A stretch of 64,000 bases of DNA from Pseudobutyrivibrio xylanivorans DSM 14809 (GTDB lineage Bacteria; Bacillota; Clostridia; Lachnospirales; Lachnospiraceae): positions 125,408 through 189,407 of the forward strand of contig NZ_FQYQ01000005.1 of the NCBI RefSeq assembly GCF_900141825.1, in the 5' to 3' direction. Each line of letters begins with the position of its first letter. Position 1 is the stretch's first letter. Shown piece after piece: positions 62,238 through 64,000 of the stretch. The position numbers were made by a program, and so were the translations under genes. Below the pieces are notes generated by a model. The model worked only from the letters and a program-made list of their open reading frames with translations, ran no database searches and was not told where the DNA came from.

Positions 62238-62654
62238 CTACCATCTCTTTTCAAAAGCAATTCTTGTATCAGCGATAAATCCAACTATTGTCACAATGGA
62301 CATTACACATTTTTCAAACATGGTTCCAAGGAACTGCTCAATAATTCCAAAGAACGACAATGGTAATGTAACAATCAGGAAAACTGATATCACGATTCCC
62401 CAAAACTTATTAAATTTGATTGGGATAATCTGACTTGCTATTATCGTAATTACGATACTTACAAGAATGATTATGATTGATGAAAAAGAGGTCTGTTGAG
62501 CTACTTCAAAGGATTCTGAACGGCCTCCATTTACCCATAGATATGGCAAGACTCCTGTGATTACTAGAACATGAACAATTATAGTAAGCACTCCTATTGC
62601 AACTGATATGAAACCAGCCTTCCTTAAATTAAATTTTCTAATCCACTCCTTCAT
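62238..62654 (-). CDS. Small membrane protein of unknown function
   Basis: 138 residues with four hydrophobic segments (about 12-35, 55-77, 82-105 and 112-130) and charged ends. No family recognised. SD GAGGGAGAAG precedes the ATG. It lies directly behind array B, which starts 12 bp after its stop. Confidence 0.6.
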   Translation of the reverse strand: MKEWIRKFNLRKAGFISVAIGVLTIIVHVLVITGVLPYLWVNGGRSESFEVAQQTSFSSIIIILVSIVITIIASQIIPIKFNKFWGIVISVFLIVTLPLSFFGIIEQFLGTMFEKCVMSIVTIVGFIADTRIAFEKRW

Positions 62655-62746
62655 CCTATTCTTCTCCCTCGTTTAAATTATTATTCTACTATATATGTTT
62701 TCTGGGCAAAAAAATAGCCTAAAACCAATATTTTCCCATAAAAAAT

Positions 62747-62766
62747 GGAGCCACCTATGTGGCCCC
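62747..62766 (-). terminator. Second hairpin downstream of nfo
   Basis: GGAGCCAC/GTGGCCCC (one mismatch, CTAT loop); the minus strand continues ATTTTTTATG. Likely back-up terminator. Confidence 0.6.
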
Positions 62767-62810
62767 ATAATCTTACTTAAAGTATGACGTAACGTTAGAG
62801 TCAAGAAAAA

Positions 62811-62836
62811 TTTAAGAGGTTTTTCAACCTCTTAAA
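62811..62836 (-). terminator. Terminator overlapping the nfo stop codon
   Basis: TTTAAGAGGT/ACCTCTTAAA perfect 10-bp stem, minus strand running into TTTTTCTTG. The nfo stop codon lies in the stem. Confidence 0.8.
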
Positions 62837-63728
62837 ACCAGCTTTTCACTGTTGCAATTTCTTCAATATATCCGGCATCATCGTTTGGTGTTTCAAGAAT
62901 GAAAGGAAGATTCTGGGTGACGGGATGCTGTGCGATTCTCTTCATGGCTTCCATTCCAATGAATCCCTGACCAAGCTTTTCATGACGGTCCTTTGCTGCA
63001 CCGCATTCATTCTTACTATCGTTAAAGTGAATGGCTTTCAATCTATCCAACCCTATCACCTTATCAAACTGAGTCAGTACTCCATCGAAATCATTTACTA
63101 TGTCATAGCCACCATCCCAGATGTGACAGGTATCAAGGCAAACACCAAGCTTCTCATTTAACTCTACACGGTCAATAATCTCTCGAAGTTCTTCAAAAGT
63201 CTTACCCACTTCAGAACCTTTTCCAGCCATAGTTTCAAGAAGCACTGTGGTATTCATATCAGCCCAAAGGGATTGATTCAATCCATCTGCAATCTGCTGA
63301 ATTCCAACCTCGGCACCCTGGCCTGTGTGAGAGCCTGGATGGAAATTATAATATTGATTTGGAACCTGCTCCATCCTCTGCAAATCCTGCTTAAGCATAT
63401 CAAGACCATTGGCCCTAGTTTCTGGCTTTGCTGAGCAAAAATTCATAGTGTAACTGGCATGGGCTACAAGTGTTCCAAACTTCTCTTTCTCAAGAATCGC
63501 TTGTAGCTTTTCAACATCGGAGGCTTCAATATCCTTTGCTTTTCCACCTCTTGGATTTCTTGTAAACCATGCAAAGGTGCTGCCGCCAAATTCAGTCATC
63601 TGACGTCCCATTGCTTCATATCCATTAGTCACTGATAAGTGACAGCCTATATATATCATTAATTTACGTATAATCCAATCATCAAAATAGTGATTGGATT
63701 TTTCCTTTCTCCCAGGTTCTCTGGGCAT
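62832..63728 (-). CDS. nfo: Deoxyribonuclease IV (AP endonuclease family 2)
   Basis: A TIM-barrel AP endonuclease. IGCHLSVTNGYEAMG, NFHPGSHTGQGAE, LLETMAGKGSEVG, LGVCLDTCHIWDGGYD, HFNDSKNECGAAKDRHEKLG and FILETPNDD contain the trinuclear zinc ligands. It cleaves DNA at abasic sites. Two starts are possible: Met at 63659 gives the usual family length (about 275), but the frame starts at 63728 with AAAGGA well placed, giving a 23-residue extension (MPREPGRKEKSNHYFDDWII...). I annotate the longer form on RBS evidence. The IS110 end lies only about 30 bp upstream, so the promoter may have been altered by insertion. Confidence 0.93.
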   Translation of the reverse strand: MPREPGRKEKSNHYFDDWIIRKLMIYIGCHLSVTNGYEAMGRQMTEFGGSTFAWFTRNPRGGKAKDIEASDVEKLQAILEKEKFGTLVAHASYTMNFCSAKPETRANGLDMLKQDLQRMEQVPNQYYNFHPGSHTGQGAEVGIQQIADGLNQSLWADMNTTVLLETMAGKGSEVGKTFEELREIIDRVELNEKLGVCLDTCHIWDGGYDIVNDFDGVLTQFDKVIGLDRLKAIHFNDSKNECGAAKDRHEKLGQGFIGMEAMKRIAQHPVTQNLPFILETPNDDAGYIEEIATVKSWF

Positions 63729-63759
63729 ATTTCAATCCTTTTTGATATATTTATTTTTA

Positions 63760-63918
63760 GGCACTGTGGATCTGTTTCTATTGTTTTACAGCTTTGACTG
63801 GTACGAGGTGACTCAGACCACAGTTATTCGTCTATTACTGGTAATTAGTTTGTTAACGCTTGACGTTTGTATTTACGTGATTACACAGCCGATTCTTTCT
63901 GTGGAAGACAACAGTGCC
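63760..63918 (+). ncRNA. Candidate bridge (guide) RNA of the IS110 element
   Basis: The non-coding left end of the element is bounded by a perfect 8-bp inverted repeat: GGCACTGT (63760-63767) and ACAGTGCC (63911-63918). The 159-nt segment also holds a small hairpin AACG/CGTT (63855-63867). IS110-family elements encode in this position a structured RNA whose two internal loops pair with target and donor DNA and direct the recombinase. The RNA would end just before the transposase SD. Structure was inferred by eye only. Confidence 0.55.
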
Positions 63919-63945
63919 ACTATACTAAAAAGGGAGGTAATTTTT

Positions 63946-64000
63946 ATGCCTATGTACTTTGTTGGAATTGATATTTCCAAGTACAAACATGATTGCTGTA
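63946..64000 (+). CDS. IS110 family transposase, N-terminal part
   Basis: Begins MPMYFVGIDISKYKHDCC and runs off the window. The N-terminal GIDISK with its Asp is the first acidic residue of the DEDD catalytic site in IS110/IS492 recombinases. AGGGAGG (63931-63937) precedes the ATG. Only 18 codons are visible, but the motif is highly characteristic. Confidence 0.85.
   Translation, partial: MPMYFVGIDISKYKHDCC

Larger units (their letters stand above)
63760..64000 (+). mobile_element. IS110-family insertion sequence, left part
   Basis: The left non-coding end and transposase start are inside the window; the element continues past 64000. IS110 elements lack terminal inverted repeats, so the exact left border cannot be fixed; it lies between nfo (63728) and about 63760. 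Confidence 0.7.

Noticed and set aside
49678..62654. Chromosomal integron with attC sites
   Set aside because: Same-strand cassette-like genes and palindromic units are suggestive, but there is no integron integrase and the boxes do not match the RYYYAAC/GTTRRRY ends of attC sites; arrays are also absent from most gene borders.

Overview
The window looks like chromosome of a low-GC Clostridia of the family Lachnospiraceae, most likely of the Butyrivibrio/Pseudobutyrivibrio type. This rests on the gene repertoire (flagellin lysine methylase, DUF4250, FIST plus chemotaxis receptors, PL9/GH43/GH16 plant-polysaccharide enzymes with ricin-type domains, Rpn-like PD-(D/E)XK proteins), AT-rich intergenic DNA and strong GGAGG ribosome binding sites. 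Species is an inference; no rRNA is present.

Layout. 0-5 kb: DUF4250 (partial), FliB-like methylase, a 10-bp tandem repeat, MIF-like tautomerase, msrA, a histidine phosphatase and an M3 oligopeptidase. 4.6-6.8 kb: a two-gene sensory unit (FIST sensor and soluble chemoreceptor). 6.9-12.3 kb: a six-gene operon with a YtrA-type GntR regulator, two ABC systems and a HlyD-like adaptor, with a visible operator over the promoter. 12.4-19.4 kb: sugar-uptake locus (AraC regulator, binding protein, two permeases, GH43) followed by a secreted PL9-like pectate lyase. 19.5-26.3 kb: tRNA-Leu and nucleotide biosynthesis (purD, purN, purM, purE, an M29 aminopeptidase, pyrE). 26.4-37 kb: accessory genes, including a secreted protein, flavodoxin, nitroreductase, glycerate kinase, a hydrolase pair apparently joined by a frameshift at an A10 run, and a membrane chemoreceptor. 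37-43.6 kb: a 2193-residue exported PHP-domain protein with a YibE/F membrane protein. 43.9-49.6 kb: nth, a large KAP-like P-loop NTPase, an Rpn-family protein and a secreted GH16 glucanase. 49.7-63.7 kb: an almost unbroken minus-strand run of single-function accessory genes (acetyltransferases, two MccF-like S66 peptidases, small P-loop kinases, Nudix, transporters), ending at nfo. 63.76 kb to the end: the left end of an IS110-family element with a probable guide (bridge) RNA region.

The most unusual signal is a set of four intergenic arrays (27806-28106, 51477-51798, 57083-57354, 61944-62226). Each is built from four or five units in which a short box and its reverse complement lie a fixed distance apart: 49, 39, 34 and 34 bp outer length respectively. 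The box sequence differs between arrays (TTATCGC; TTACGGAA/CTACGTAA; ACAGTGTT in the last two). The boxes lie in mirror symmetry about the array centre, exactly so at 57.2 kb, while the DNA between boxes is mostly not conserved. Three of the arrays fill the whole gap between two same-strand genes. The arrays at 57.2 and 62.1 kb share unit-specific box changes, so they are two copies of one element bracketing about 4.9 kb. I do not recognise this as a described element class; its function is open.
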